Positions 5,171 to 5,247 of a stretch of 5,247 nucleotides of DNA are shown here, piece by piece. Every line of letters begins with the position of its first letter. Positions within the stretch are counted from its first letter, which is position 1. Under the pieces are notes generated by a model that did no database searches, was not told the origin of the DNA, and was given only the letters and a program-made list of their open reading frames with translations. The position numbers and the translations under genes are program-made. Location: positions 1-5,247 of the forward strand of contig CALFEZ010000258.1 in the NCBI GenBank assembly GCA_937957895.1, read 5' to 3'. The DNA is from an uncultured Erysipelotrichaceae bacterium. Lineage in GTDB: Bacteria; Bacillota_I; Bacilli_A; Erysipelotrichales; Erysipelotrichaceae.

Positions 5171-5247
5171 TTAGCACCTCCCTGCAGCCAGTTTAACAGT
5201 TGCTGACTGTTGGTGAAAATGATCGTGTTTTCGTATTGTTCATATAG
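5167..5247 (-). CDS. C-terminal end of an unrecognised protein, cut by window edge
   Basis: The last 26 codons of an open frame end in TGA, which overlaps the permease start as ATGA. The visible peptide includes ENTIIFTNSQQLLNWLQGG, a probable strand followed by an amphipathic helix. The following permease ribosome site (GGAGGTG) is formed by its last codons. It is the only minus-strand frame open across positions 5247-5167, and the 4-nt overlap repeats the junction style of feoA/feoB. It is probably the first visible gene of the ABC operon; a regulator, an adaptor or another cytoplasmic protein would all fit, and the fragment is too short to decide. Confidence 0.6.
   Translation of the reverse strand, partial: LYEQYENTIIFTNSQQLLNWLQGGAK

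Noticed and set aside
1..5247. Insertion sequence, CRISPR array, phage or toxin-antitoxin module
   Set aside because: No transposase or integrase motifs, no regularly spaced repeats, no terminal inverted repeats and no small toxin/antitoxin pair were seen; all genes are intact and co-oriented housekeeping-type operons.

Overview
The window looks like chromosome of a low-GC bacterium (about 40% GC by eye), most likely a Gram-positive of the Firmicutes/Mollicutes-related kind. The signs are TTGACA/TATAAT-type promoters including extended -10 elements, strong AGGAGG-like ribosome sites, intrinsic terminators, and a FeoA / short FeoB / small Cys-containing membrane protein set common in that group. 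TGA is used as a stop (5 of 8 genes) and Trp is encoded by TGG, so there is no sign of the mycoplasma code. The genus cannot be named from sequence alone.

Every supported gene is on the minus strand, so transcription runs from high to low coordinates. (1) Positions 5247-3326: the end of an ABC-transporter operon, made of the last 26 codons of an unrecognised gene, a MacB/LolE-type permease (4025-5170) and a LolD/MacB-type ATPase (3340-4032). They are joined by 4-nt and 8-nt overlaps and closed by a long hairpin at 3326-3358. (2) Positions 3308-2858: a single-gene unit with an extended -10 promoter, an unrecognised 127-residue three-helix membrane protein and an intrinsic terminator. (3) Positions 2845-92: a ferrous iron uptake operon, feoA-feoB, a small FeoB-associated-type membrane protein and a 74-residue Smr-domain protein, tightly packed (4-nt overlap, 3-nt gap, 17-nt overlap). 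It is preceded by a 110-bp leader with a TTGACA promoter and several repeats that could be operators. (4) Positions 84-1: a promoter and the 5' half of a tRNA-Val(GAC) gene, cut by the window edge.

Functionally, FeoA and FeoB should import Fe2+ across the cytoplasmic membrane, with the small Cys protein as an accessory. The ABC pair is a MacB/LolE-like system of unknown substrate. No wholly new multi-gene system is evident. The points most worth a second look are the repeat-rich feo leader, the Smr gene embedded in the feo operon, the in-frame feoB-TGA-TTT-ATG junction, terminator-type hairpins built from the last codons of three genes, and a roughly four-fold excess of GATC across the window.
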